Source: Clostridiales bacterium (GTDB lineage Bacteria > Bacillota_A > Clostridia > Saccharofermentanales > Saccharofermentanaceae). Taken from it: DNA of 22,059 bases. The notes beneath the pieces are model-generated. The model searched no databases. It saw only the letters and a program-made list of their open reading frames with translations, and was not told the DNA's origin. A program made the translations under genes and the position numbers. This document shows, in pieces, positions 14,956-21,705 of the stretch. Position 1 is the first letter of the stretch; each line of letters starts with the position of its first letter. The stretch is from positions 1 to 22,059 of the forward strand of contig JAGCGE010000169.1 in the NCBI GenBank assembly GCA_017649745.1, read 5' to 3'.

Positions 14956-14970
14956 CTTCAGATTTCTTCC

Positions 14971-15468
14971 TTATCCCTTGATCATCTCCATGAAAACGTC
15001 AACATCATTGCGATCATACTCTTTAAAGCCGCATTGCTCATACACATGGATAGCACGTGGATTATCAACAAAGACTCCAAGATAGATACGTTTCAGACCG
15101 AGCTGGTTAAATCCATACTCTACAGATCTTGTTAGAACTTCTTTGCCATAACCTTTATTCTGCATGGAAGTTGTTATAACAATTCCCCATTCCGCTTCGT
15201 CATCTTTGCGATTAAAAAACTCTGTGTTGCCGATGAATCTTCCGGTACTCTTCTCCAACATCGAAAACATCGTCGCATCCTTATCCATCTTATCCTTGAT
15301 GTAGTCACGTTCCTCTTCTTCACTATAAGGCTCACGTCTATCACCGATAAAACGAGCAACATTTTCTATATCATTGACCATCTCAAGATAATCAGGAACA
15401 AGGTCAAATGACGGACGCACAAATATAATTCTTTCGGATTCAAATACAGTATCCATATCTCTACTCAT
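14971..15468 (-). CDS. GNAT acetyltransferase of the RimJ/RimL (Acetyltransf_3) type
   Basis: This 165-residue protein has a full GNAT layout: RIIFVRPSFDLVPDYLEMV at the N-terminus, RFIGNTEFF as the central strand, and WGIVITTSMQNKGYGKEVL (about residues 94-112) with the acetyl-CoA loop QNKGYG. LGLKRIYLGVFVDNPRAIHV with YEQCGFKE forms motif B. The fold is typical of enzymes that acetylate protein N-termini or small molecules. TTGGAAGAATAGAATT precedes the ATG. It begins an operon with the C_GCAxxG_C_C and AAC(3)-like genes and has its own promoter at 15558-15566. Confidence 0.87.
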   Translation of the reverse strand: MSRDMDTVFESERIIFVRPSFDLVPDYLEMVNDIENVARFIGDRREPYSEEEERDYIKDKMDKDATMFSMLEKSTGRFIGNTEFFNRKDDEAEWGIVITTSMQNKGYGKEVLTRSVEYGFNQLGLKRIYLGVFVDNPRAIHVYEQCGFKEYDRNDVDVFMEMIKG

Positions 15469-15557
15469 AATTCTATTCTTCCAATAACAACCACTGATCT
15501 ATTCCGGCGCCTGCATTCAACCTCTTAACGCAACTCCAAGTATTCTTCAGCAGTTTC

Positions 15558-15566
15558 ATTATATCA
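15558..15566 (-). promoter_or_regulatory. Extended -10 promoter for the GNAT / C_GCAxxG / AAC(3) operon
   Basis: TGATATAAT on the minus strand lies just after the stop of the small hypothetical gene at 15578 and about 90 bases before the ATG at 15468. No -35 box is recognisable. No terminator separates it from the preceding operon, so read-through is also likely. Confidence 0.5.
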
Positions 15567-15577
15567 TTACTATTTCT

Positions 15578-15805
15578 CTACAAAGAAACCCCAAACATAC
15601 GGGCTAAACTCACCAGTGACAAATCTGATTTTGTACCATCAATATCAACAGTATAGACGTTAAAAGAGAACTTCTGTTTATAATTCGGATCTCTGACATC
15701 GGCTTTCTCACCGGTCATTTCCCATTTGTAGTCGAATATTTTTACACCGTAAAATACGACTTCACCTTCAGCGCCATAAGTTTCTAGTTTCCAAGTCTTA
15801 CTCAC
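15578..15805 (-). CDS. Small hypothetical protein translationally coupled to membrane protein
   Basis: This 75-residue protein starts at GTG 15805, which overlaps the stop of the upstream membrane-protein gene as GTGA. Its own ribosome site is weak (AAAGAGAGC), so it probably depends on coupling. The sequence (KTWKLETYGAEGEVVFYGVK, FDYKWEMTGEKADV) suggests a small beta-rich domain. I recognise no family, signal peptide or membrane segment. It is the last gene of the RidA-led operon. Confidence 0.6.
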   Translation of the reverse strand: MSKTWKLETYGAEGEVVFYGVKIFDYKWEMTGEKADVRDPNYKQKFSFNVYTVDIDGTKSDLSLVSLARMFGVSL

Positions 15806-16476
15806 GAGTTCTGTTTTGCTCTCTTTCTGTTAAGTGCATAAAATACAAACCCAGTGATAACAAGTGCAACGGCAATGCCGGCGAGAAGACAGATAAGGAA
15901 TGTTAAGGTATGACCGTCATCAATATTGGTAAAACCATATGGATAATATCTGTCCCACTGTTCTTCAGGAATCGCACCACCAATAGAGTTACGATAATTA
16001 ACAAATCGAACTATAACTGCTGTCCAATATGCGATCGGCGGAACCAAAGCGAAGAACACATAACCGATCTTATATGAATTTCTCTTATCACACAGGATAC
16101 CGTCAGCTATGAACAACAGCGGAAGAAAACAATGCTTGAATGCTCCTCCTAAAGTCCAGAAACCAGATGTCCAGATCTTATCAGGCAAGACAAATGATGA
16201 TACGACGAATGTCGCAAAGATCATAACTTCTGCAGCGAATTTCAAGAGACGATAGATTCCGTTATCAAGAACAGATTCATTGCCTGAACGAGACATGAAC
16301 GTTCCAATGATTGTAATGAATGTCATTGCTGCGGCGAACCACACCGACCAATTGGTAAAGTAAAGTGCGACAGGACTGCTTCCGGTAAATGATAATATCA
16401 GAGCTACGATCGCTACAATTGTCAAAATAACGCGGAAGACCAATCTTCCGATTGTATTCTCATACAAACTATTCAT
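15802..16476 (-). CDS. Multi-pass membrane protein resembling the AIG1/Pr6Pr family
   Basis: The 224-residue protein has six to seven hydrophobic segments (about residues 15-30, 40-58, 80-97, 112-124, 137-155 and 190-213). ALYFTNWSVWF with Thr41 and FKHCFLPLLFIADG with His114 sit where the AIG1/ADTRP family carries its Thr nucleophile and His. Animal AIG1/ADTRP are reported to hydrolyse fatty acid esters of hydroxy fatty acids by a Thr-His mechanism. Assignment here is by motif memory only. A GTG two codons upstream at 16482 is possible, but GGGGTG fits better with the ATG at 16476. It overlaps the following 75-codon gene by four bases. Confidence 0.65.
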   Translation of the reverse strand: MNSLYENTIGRLVFRVILTIVAIVALILSFTGSSPVALYFTNWSVWFAAAMTFITIIGTFMSRSGNESVLDNGIYRLLKFAAEVMIFATFVVSSFVLPDKIWTSGFWTLGGAFKHCFLPLLFIADGILCDKRNSYKIGYVFFALVPPIAYWTAVIVRFVNYRNSIGGAIPEEQWDRYYPYGFTNIDDGHTLTFLICLLAGIAVALVITGFVFYALNRKRAKQNS

Positions 16477-16531
16477 AAACACCCCACATTTATCTATTAA
16501 GTAATAATCTGCATCGTGTTTTCAAATAGTA

Positions 16532-17053
16532 TCACTCGTCTGATCCAAATACCAGCATCACAATGTAGCCTTCATATTCTATGAAGTATACCTGAAATAC
16601 AATATACGTATAAAACTCGCTAAGTGAATCAGTTATACATTCATTAAGGCCGCCCTTGATTGAATATATGCCTTTAATATTTCCAAGTTGAAATCTGACA
16701 TCTGAGACAAATCGGTTTATCATGTCTATCTCATTCGGAACGCTCTTCTCTTTATATCTGGAAAACAGGTTATGGATTAGCTGAGGCAACTCATTTGATT
16801 CCGATTGCAATTCGAATTCAAGTTTACCGATCTTCCTGACTACATCATCATTATCTTTCAACATGTAATTGAGCAGTTTCTTGCGAATACTGTCACAAAG
16901 ATCGGATGTATCAGCTTCAAAAACGTCTGCCTCCAACGCCCAAAACTTAGGCAGGATCTCACACAGATATGCATCTGCAAATGCAGATACGCTCCCCGAC
17001 AAAAAAGCACAATTCCCGTCTATCTTCGAATAATAACTATAATGAGCTGACAT
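16532..17053 (-). CDS. Hypothetical cytoplasmic protein
   Basis: This 173-residue acidic protein has no signal peptide or clear membrane segment. The middle (about 55-120) is mostly helical. The C-terminal ~45 residues, FYTYIVFQVYFIEYEGYIVM, are a hydrophobic beta-rich stretch. I do not recognise it. The start is preceded by AAGAAAGAGATAG, a modest ribosome site. It lies 27 bases after the alpha/beta hydrolase gene and 49 bases before the membrane-protein gene start, so it belongs to the same operon. The C-terminal strand pattern resembles small immunity-like domains, but this is not enough for a call. Confidence 0.6.
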   Translation of the reverse strand: MSAHYSYYSKIDGNCAFLSGSVSAFADAYLCEILPKFWALEADVFEADTSDLCDSIRKKLLNYMLKDNDDVVRKIGKLEFELQSESNELPQLIHNLFSRYKEKSVPNEIDMINRFVSDVRFQLGNIKGIYSIKGGLNECITDSLSEFYTYIVFQVYFIEYEGYIVMLVFGSDE

Positions 17054-17080
17054 ATAAACTATCTCTTTCTTGAATTTCTA

Positions 17081-17842
17081 TTATTTCAGGAACTCGATGC
17101 TGTGATCATAGAATTCATCGAAATTACTGATCATAGCAGGATGGTCACCCTTTTCGAAAAGAAGCATCTTTCCGTGTTTTATCTTACCTAAGATCTCACC
17201 GTAAACATCCTCATAATAGTTATCGGAAATCGAATACATGAACTTATCTTCGCGGCTGCCTGTCAGCAAGATATCAGCCTTAAGTTCACTCATTGGTTTA
17301 TGGAAGAAATCACCGACTTCCTTCGCATGTCTTAAGATCGCGGAAGTATCGTTATCAACTACCTGTTCCCAATCAGATCCATGCATGTATTCGTAGAAAC
17401 CTCTCGCACCCGGATCCTCTTTTGCCATAGCCCGATCCTTAAGCATATTCTCAGTGAAAACATCATCTGCATGCTCACCTTCGAAACTGTCAGCTATGAC
17501 TTTGCTTACCAGTTCAGGTGCCTCCAACGCAACATTAATCGCAACCATCGCACCGCCGCTGGAACCGATAAGATAAACGTACTGGTAGTTCTTTTCGCGC
17601 AGGAAAGAAATGACCTGTTGCGCCTCATAGAACCATAGATCGGCAGGGAACTCATCCAGTCTGTCTGATCTTCCGTGTCCGAGGAAATCTATGAGCACCA
17701 CCTTGAAATCGCTGCTGTATCTGTCAGCGAATCCTGCAAACATATTAGATGAGCCGGTATTGCCATGAAGGATCAGCAAAGGCTTCCCTTCGCCCTTCTC
17801 CTCATAAAACACCTTCTTATCATCGAAAACAAAGTAACTCAT
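17081..17842 (-). CDS. Alpha/beta hydrolase
   Basis: This 253-residue enzyme has the standard fold landmarks. LLILHGNTGSSNMF (residues 22-35) is the oxyanion HG motif, IDFLGHGRSD (51-60) follows, and LIGSSGGAMVA carries the nucleophile Ser95 in GxSxG. GSREDKF (about 195-201) holds the acid, and EKGDHPAMI holds His234. All three catalytic positions are present. There is no signal peptide, so the enzyme is cytoplasmic. It could be an esterase, C-C hydrolase or lactonase; the short cap (about 120-185) does not settle this. GCAAAAGGAGCGAAT precedes the ATG. It follows RidA by 54 bases. Confidence 0.87.
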   Translation of the reverse strand: MSYFVFDDKKVFYEEKGEGKPLLILHGNTGSSNMFAGFADRYSSDFKVVLIDFLGHGRSDRLDEFPADLWFYEAQQVISFLREKNYQYVYLIGSSGGAMVAINVALEAPELVSKVIADSFEGEHADDVFTENMLKDRAMAKEDPGARGFYEYMHGSDWEQVVDNDTSAILRHAKEVGDFFHKPMSELKADILLTGSREDKFMYSISDNYYEDVYGEILGKIKHGKMLLFEKGDHPAMISNFDEFYDHSIEFLK

Positions 17843-17896
17843 ATTCGCTCCTTTTGCATTATTAGAACGCTCATCATCCTCGATATTTATTGTTTG

Positions 17897-18256
17897 TTAT
17901 GCTTCAGATTTATAAGCAATGGCATCGATCTGGAATCGAATACCTTCTCTTATAAAATCAGATGTGTAAGCTTTTCTTGTTGGATATTTCCCGTTAAAAC
18001 GCTCTTTCAATACAGCCGGAAGAGCATTCAGATCATTTATATCCTTAAAAAGGCAATCCATCTTCACAACCGATTCCAAAGTTAGACCAACCTTCTTAAG
18101 ACGGCTCTCCAGCACGTCAATGGCACCATGCATCTGCTCTTCGATAGACTTGCCTTCATTTGCCATGCAGTACCCGACATATACCTGATCACCGGCTTCT
18201 ATGATGGTAGAATCCGCCCAAAACTCATCCACTTCAATTCTTTTAATCTCTGACAT
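17897..18256 (-). CDS. RidA/YjgF family protein (putative imine/enamine deaminase)
   Basis: The 119-residue length is typical. QVYVGYCMA, IEEQMHGAIDVLESRLKKVG, SVVKMDCLFKDINDLNALP and YPTRKAYTSD with Arg94 follow the RidA pattern. The Arg of the PxR motif is the residue that binds substrate carboxylate in active members. Active RidA proteins hydrolyse reactive enamines/imines such as 2-aminoacrylate formed by PLP enzymes. This copy is somewhat divergent at the C-terminus (FQIDAIAY), so specificity may differ. AAAAAGGAGGATAAAAT is a strong ribosome site. It heads a probable five-gene operon to 15578 and is divergent from yjdF. Confidence 0.85.
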   Translation of the reverse strand: MSEIKRIEVDEFWADSTIIEAGDQVYVGYCMANEGKSIEEQMHGAIDVLESRLKKVGLTLESVVKMDCLFKDINDLNALPAVLKERFNGKYPTRKAYTSDFIREGIRFQIDAIAYKSEA

Positions 18257-18282
18257 ATTTTATCCTCCTTTTTATTCTCTCA

Positions 18283-18291
18283 ATTATATCA
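18283..18291 (-). promoter_or_regulatory. Extended -10 promoter for the RidA-led operon
   Basis: TGATATAAT on the minus strand lies 27 bases before the ATG at 18256. Transcription would start near 18276. This leaves only about 65 bases between the starts of the RidA and yjdF transcripts. Confidence 0.55.
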
Positions 18292-18325
18292 ATGATTGCA
18301 CTTTTTCTCCTCCGTCATTCGAATC

Positions 18326-18334
18326 TGCTATAAT
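18326..18334 (+). promoter_or_regulatory. Extended -10 promoter for yjdF
   Basis: TGCTATAAT is a perfect extended -10 (TGnTATAAT). Transcription would begin near 18341, just before the first paired bases of the riboswitch at 18348. No good -35 is present at 16-18 bases, as usual for this promoter type. Confidence 0.6.
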
Positions 18335-18340
18335 CCTTCT

Positions 18341-18482
18341 GTAACACGCAAAGATAAAAACGCAACGTGCATCTTATTGATGTGCCAGAGCCGGTAGGTA
18401 GCCCGGCCGTCCTGATCTTTCAGGGTAAGTAACCTGCCCCTCCGGGTTGTCCGTTCTTTGCTCATCAATTCACAAAGGAGGG
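18341..18482 (+). promoter_or_regulatory. yjdF riboswitch (azaaromatic-sensing) with translational control of yjdF
   Basis: The leader has the yjdF-motif hallmarks GCCGGTAGG, CCGTCCTGATC and GGGTAAGTAACCTGCCCC. Visible pairings are: outer stem GCAAAGA (18348-18354) with TCTTTGC (18455-18461); GTGCATC (18367-18373) with GATGTGC (18379-18385); GCCGG (18390-18394) with CCGGC (18403-18407); and CCTGA (18411-18415) with TCAGG (18420-18424). The GGTAGG loop can form a pseudoknot with CCTGCC (18433-18438). CCCTCC (18438-18443) is complementary to the ribosome site GGAGGG (18477-18482), so ligand-dependent release of the site is a plausible mechanism. The class is known to bind azaaromatic compounds and to precede yjdF, as it does here. 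The switching model is inferred. Confidence 0.88.
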
Positions 18483-18488
18483 ATTGTC

Positions 18489-18905
18489 ATGGGCAAAGTA
18501 AGCTTGGTTCTGACAGTATTTTTTGAGGATCCGTTTTGGGTCGGAGTTTTCGAGGAGACAAGTCGCGGGAAACTATCTGCTGCGAAAGTCGTTTTCGGAG
18601 CAGAACCCAGAGACAACGAAGTACTTGAGTACTTTCTCAAGAACTACAAAGAACTCAGGTTCAGCCCAGCTGTTGAAACTGTTGCACGTAAGACGACCAA
18701 CAATCCGAAGCGAATGCAGCGTGAAGCACGCAAGCAGACTTCGGCAAGCGGAATCGGCACAAAATCGCAACAAGCAATCAAGTTGCAACAGGAACAGAAC
18801 AAATTGATCAGAAAGACCAAGAGCCGCGAACAAAAAGAGGCTGAAAAGGAAAGACAATTTGAACTACGACAGCTTAAGAAAAACGAGAAGCACAAGGGCC
18901 ATTGA
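18489..18905 (+). CDS. yjdF: YjdF family protein (DUF2992)
   Basis: This 138-residue protein matches YjdF. A folded N-terminal half (LVLTVFFEDPFWVGVFE, then AKVVFGAEPRDNEVLEYFL) is followed by a long Lys/Arg/Gln-rich helical tail (about residues 66-138; EQNKLIRKTKSREQKEAEKE). The tail is strongly basic and could bind nucleic acid or a polyanion. Biochemical function is unknown, although its riboswitch points to a response to toxic heteroaromatic compounds. An in-frame upstream start at 18447 would lie inside the riboswitch and is rejected. The ATG at 18489 follows AAAGGAGGGATTGTC. The terminator stem begins within the last codons. Confidence 0.9.
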   Translation: MGKVSLVLTVFFEDPFWVGVFEETSRGKLSAAKVVFGAEPRDNEVLEYFLKNYKELRFSPAVETVARKTTNNPKRMQREARKQTSASGIGTKSQQAIKLQQEQNKLIRKTKSREQKEAEKERQFELRQLKKNEKHKGH

Positions 18906-18921
18906 AGCTCTTGTGCTTTTT
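18888..18921 (+). terminator. Intrinsic terminator of yjdF
   Basis: AAGCACAAG (18888-18896) pairs with CTTGTGCTT (18910-18918) over nine bases, followed by a run of T to 18921. The left arm lies in the coding sequence and the stop codon is in the loop, so the unit is monocistronic. Confidence 0.8.
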
Positions 18922-18936
18922 CATTTATGTTCTATC

Positions 18937-19284
18937 TTAACCGTCTACTGAGAAATACAACGGATCTTTGAACTCATCATCCGAGAATTCGATGGTGAAG
19001 ATATGCTCATAATCAAATGTATGATCCAGATACAATAGTTGACCGAGACTGCAATCGATGTTAGGTCTTCCGAGCTTTGTCTTCACTTCTTCAGGCTCAA
19101 CCTGACCATACATCTCGACAAGATCTGGGAGCATAAACGCTATGATCTTATCTAACTGTTCGTAATAGTTCCTTGTGAGTTTCTCGACTGTCTCAAGGTA
19201 ATCATCACCCGGCTCTTCATCCCATGTGAAAAGGATGTTCTCATTCTCAAACTCATACTGCTGAAGGTCTTCGTTAAAATTCAT
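18937..19284 (-). CDS. Hypothetical acidic cytoplasmic protein
   Basis: This 115-residue acidic protein contains ILFTWDEEPGDDYLETVEKL, AFMLPDLVEMYGQVEPEEV, LGRPNIDCSLGQLLYLDHTF and HIFTIEFSDDEF, alternating helices and strands that end in YFSVDG. I have seen similar short families in Firmicutes but cannot name one, and no enzyme motif is visible. TTTAGAAAGGATACACACA precedes the ATG. It lies 21 bases after the 217-codon gene and is almost surely co-transcribed with it. Paired small acidic proteins of this type are sometimes immunity proteins for toxins, but no toxin gene is present here. Confidence 0.65.
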   Translation of the reverse strand: MNFNEDLQQYEFENENILFTWDEEPGDDYLETVEKLTRNYYEQLDKIIAFMLPDLVEMYGQVEPEEVKTKLGRPNIDCSLGQLLYLDHTFDYEHIFTIEFSDDEFKDPLYFSVDG

Positions 19285-19305
19285 TGTGTGTATCCTTTCT
19301 AAAAA

Positions 19306-19959
19306 CTATCTCAGTTCATCGAATAAACCATTATCGCAAAAGGTAATGTAGGCGCTTCCCGAACCAAGAGCTGTTGTGTCACCACTTAAGTAATCCTTTA
19401 CCCTACCTTTATCTCCTTCACTCATTGAATCAATGATCTCTTTCGAAAGATCAGATAAAGCGTCTTTTCCCAGTTTGTCGATCAAATACTGCGGATCAAC
19501 ATGGTATTTCCAGAAATTGTCACTTGAAGTCATCTTTCCCATGACGGCTAATATATCTGAATTAAGCTCATTAACAACAGGTAATATATCCGATCTAAGA
19601 TAGTTTTCGAAAGACAGCATCGACATGTTAAAAGTAGTCTCTGATTCGATATGATATTTGTCCTTGAATTGATAGAACATTATGCGTTCTTTTTTGTAAT
19701 TGAATGCAACATCACTGTTGAAGACTATATCCTCATATGAAGTGTTATAGTGACTTCGCCAGATATAAATATGCGTCACGAAATCACCGTCTTTTTTCTT
19801 GAACGCATTATTACTCTTAACAAAAGTCCATGAATCACCCAGAAGCTTCGAGATCTTATCAGTAAGCATTTCATATGCTTCTGCACAAGAGTATCGGAGC
19901 TCATTCCCTCCAGAAGAAGTATCCGTTTGATTTTCTCTATTTAGATCAGAAAGTTCCAT
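19306..19959 (-). CDS. Hypothetical protein, vaguely DUF4304-like N-terminus
   Basis: The 217-residue protein has a first domain (about 25-130) with WTFVKSNNAFKKKDGDF, IYIWRSHYNTSYEDIVF and NYKKERIMF. This strand pattern (FKKK...F...W-S-YN) reminds me of DUF4304-type proteins, but I cannot confirm it. The second half is helical. There is no signal or membrane segment. GGGATGGTGATAG precedes the ATG. The transcript starts near 20002 and bears a GNRA hairpin at its 5' end. It heads a two-gene operon with the 115-codon gene. Confidence 0.6.
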   Translation of the reverse strand: MELSDLNRENQTDTSSGGNELRYSCAEAYEMLTDKISKLLGDSWTFVKSNNAFKKKDGDFVTHIYIWRSHYNTSYEDIVFNSDVAFNYKKERIMFYQFKDKYHIESETTFNMSMLSFENYLRSDILPVVNELNSDILAVMGKMTSSDNFWKYHVDPQYLIDKLGKDALSDLSKEIIDSMSEGDKGRVKDYLSGDTTALGSGSAYITFCDNGLFDELR

Positions 19960-19984
19960 CTATCACCATCCCAAAAATATACCG

Positions 19985-20017
19985 CTGAGGTTTCCCTCAG
20001 ATAAGACAATTATATCA
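19985..20017 (-). promoter_or_regulatory. Extended -10 promoter with 5'-end GAAA-tetraloop hairpin
   Basis: TGATATAAT lies at 20009-20017 on the minus strand. About two bases after the expected start, the transcript forms CTGAGG-GAAA-CCTCAG (19985-20000), a perfect six-base stem closed by a GNRA tetraloop. A stem at the extreme 5' end usually protects mRNA from decay. It lies 25 bases before the start codon. Confidence 0.55.
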
Positions 20018-20169
20018 TCCATCTGCGAGCTAAAACCAAGATATGATATTTCGCTTGAGATTGCTCTTTGGGTTCTGCTAATTCTGTGCAATCAATAATT
20101 ACAAACGAATGCTAATGGTGTTTCCTATTATCATGTTCAAAAAATCTGTTAATAGGAGGTTTTAGAAAA

Positions 20170-21126
20170 ATGAAGAAAATGAAGAATGTATGCGCGTTAC
20201 TCCTGTGTTCAGCTATGGCCATCTCGATGTTCGGATGTTCCAAGACTACCAAAAAGGCTGACTCTGATAAGGATACGCAGAAGGAAGAAGCTGAAGCAGC
20301 AGATGATGATAAAAATGATGCTGACTCTGAAAAAGACACAACTTCCGCAGAAAAGATAGCAGCTGAAAAGGAACCGGATACATTGATCGAATACGGCACT
20401 GAAGGCAAATACAGCTACACCATGACCATATACGGATGCGACGGCGCAGTTACGAAATATGAAGGCAAGACAGATCTTAAGGAATGGAAAGACCTCTGGA
20501 ACGAGATGGTCGAAGCAGATATTTTCTCCTATGAAGTAGTTCCGATAATGGACGAAAATGGTCAGCTAACTACGGGTTCTCACTGTCCGGTTACCATCAA
20601 CGGACAAAATGCCGGTGCAGGATATTATGCTTGCTATCTTAACGGCGTATATAATGACGATTTCGGAAGCACCACAAATATCATCGGCATAGGTGCCAAT
20701 GATCTCGTTATCAGGTATACAGAGGACAACTGGCTCCCTTCAGAAGATATCTATATGCCGGATTCTTCAGTAGTATACAGAATGTATATCTGTAGCAACG
20801 ATGAGACCTGGAGCGTAACTCGTGCAGCCACGGCGGAGAAAAATATCGAGACAGAATTTGATTACGGTTTCAGGCACGAGCTCAATGCCGACAGGAGCAA
20901 GACAGAGGGAACTTTTACGGATGCATATTGGAATGAATTGATCGGAATAATCGAAGATCTTCCTGACCTTGAGATAGTTGGAAAGACATCTCAGGCTGCA
21001 GAACGTGAAGGAAAGATACTGATCTACTATAACCTGAATGTATGTGTCATGACTTCCGACCCTGACGGAAAACTCGTTTCGTTCTTGAACGGATATGAGA
21101 CAAATCCTGAGATCACAATTAAATAA
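20170..21126 (+). CDS. Hypothetical lipoprotein with acidic linker
   Basis: The 318-residue product has a lipoprotein signal ending ISMFGC (Cys23). A low-complexity acidic/Lys linker (about residues 24-70; DDDKNDADSEKDTTSAEK) is followed by an extracellular domain of about 250 residues. The domain contains YSYTMTIYGCDG, VTINGQNAGAGYYACYLNG and a C-terminal ILIYYNLNVCVM, a beta-rich pattern that I do not recognise. AATAGGAGGTTTTAG precedes the ATG. It is monocistronic, flanked by - strand genes on both sides, and ends at a strong terminator. Confidence 0.78.
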   Translation: MKKMKNVCALLLCSAMAISMFGCSKTTKKADSDKDTQKEEAEAADDDKNDADSEKDTTSAEKIAAEKEPDTLIEYGTEGKYSYTMTIYGCDGAVTKYEGKTDLKEWKDLWNEMVEADIFSYEVVPIMDENGQLTTGSHCPVTINGQNAGAGYYACYLNGVYNDDFGSTTNIIGIGANDLVIRYTEDNWLPSEDIYMPDSSVVYRMYICSNDETWSVTRAATAEKNIETEFDYGFRHELNADRSKTEGTFTDAYWNELIGIIEDLPDLEIVGKTSQAAEREGKILIYYNLNVCVMTSDPDGKLVSFLNGYETNPEITIK

Positions 21127-21154
21127 TGGCATAAAGCCTTTGCAGAAAACTGAG

Positions 21155-21183
21155 AGCCTCTGGTAACAGAGGCTTTCTTTGTT
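21155..21183 (+). terminator. Intrinsic terminator of the lipoprotein gene
   Basis: AGCCTCTG-GTAA-CAGAGGCT (21155-21174) is a perfect eight-base stem with a tetraloop, followed by TTCTTTGTTT. It lies 29 bases after the TAA. Confidence 0.88.
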
Positions 21184-21199
21184 TGTCATTATTCAAGAT

Positions 21200-21622
21200 C
21201 TATAAACCAGTTCTTCTTTTCTCATCTGTCCACATGAACTTTTCCAATTCAGGAGCGCATTCAAGAGGAATCGGACCAAATTCTTCAGGCTTTGTTACCG
21301 AAGGATAGCCTACACCGCCAAACTTGAGTGATAATCTGCCTTGGAAATATTCATTACCATCCTTATCATAGCAAGTTCCATATACCGGATAATTAGGACC
21401 ATATGCTTTGTTTATTTTGTAAGTTCCTTCAAATCGAAGAATCCCGTTCATATAGTATTCTCTGCCTTGAACAAGACCTTTCACATCGAAAATCCCCTCC
21501 TGGCATTTATTGCCATTTGAATAATATGACGTTCCTAACCCATATGGCTTTCCGAATAAAGTAGAACCTTCATACATCAACGTACCATCTTCAGCGTAAA
21601 TCTTCTTCCATTCACCGTTCAT
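21200..21622 (-). CDS. MORN-repeat-like protein under a SAM-riboswitch leader
   Basis: The 140-residue protein consists mostly of MORN-type beta-hairpin repeats: LMYEGSTLFGKPYGLGTSYY, CQEGIFDVKGLVQGREYYMN, RFEGTYKINKAYGP and YFQGRLSLKFGGVGYP. A Pro-rich spacer and a short charged C-terminus follow. MORN-repeat proteins commonly act as scaffolds or lipid/protein binders; no catalytic motif is visible. A longer frame begins at 21709, but that would read through the terminator and aptamer. The ATG at 21622 follows AAAAGGAGGTCAAAA and is the start. The gene is single and faces the lipoprotein gene tail to tail. Nothing in the protein explains control by S-adenosylmethionine. Confidence 0.75.
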   Translation of the reverse strand: MNGEWKKIYAEDGTLMYEGSTLFGKPYGLGTSYYSNGNKCQEGIFDVKGLVQGREYYMNGILRFEGTYKINKAYGPNYPVYGTCYDKDGNEYFQGRLSLKFGGVGYPSVTKPEEFGPIPLECAPELEKFMWTDEKRRTGL

Positions 21623-21643
21623 TTTTGACCTCCTTTTAAGCAT

Positions 21644-21685
21644 AAAAAAGTGACCTCGTCTTCTTTGCCCAAACGACGAGATCAC
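21644..21685 (-). terminator. Leader terminator (riboswitch expression platform)
   Basis: In the minus-strand RNA GTGATCTCGTC (21675-21685) pairs with GACGAGGTCAC (21650-21660) over 11 bases with one G-U, followed by six Ts (21644-21649). It lies between the SAM aptamer and the ribosome site of the MORN gene, as expected for transcriptional attenuation. A short TAATA/TATTA stem upstream overlaps the aptamer 3' side and may be part of the antiterminator. Confidence 0.82.
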
Positions 21686-21705
21686 GTAATAGTTGTCTTT
21701 ATTAT

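Noticed and set aside
7014..15468. Integron-like cassette array
   Set aside because: The many single-domain genes suggested cassettes, but I see no integrase and no recurring attC-type inverted repeats between genes, and many genes overlap or are only 9-32 bases apart.
18447..18488. Upstream in-frame start for yjdF
   Set aside because: It would lie within the 3' strand of the riboswitch and has no ribosome site, whereas the ATG at 18489 follows a perfect one.
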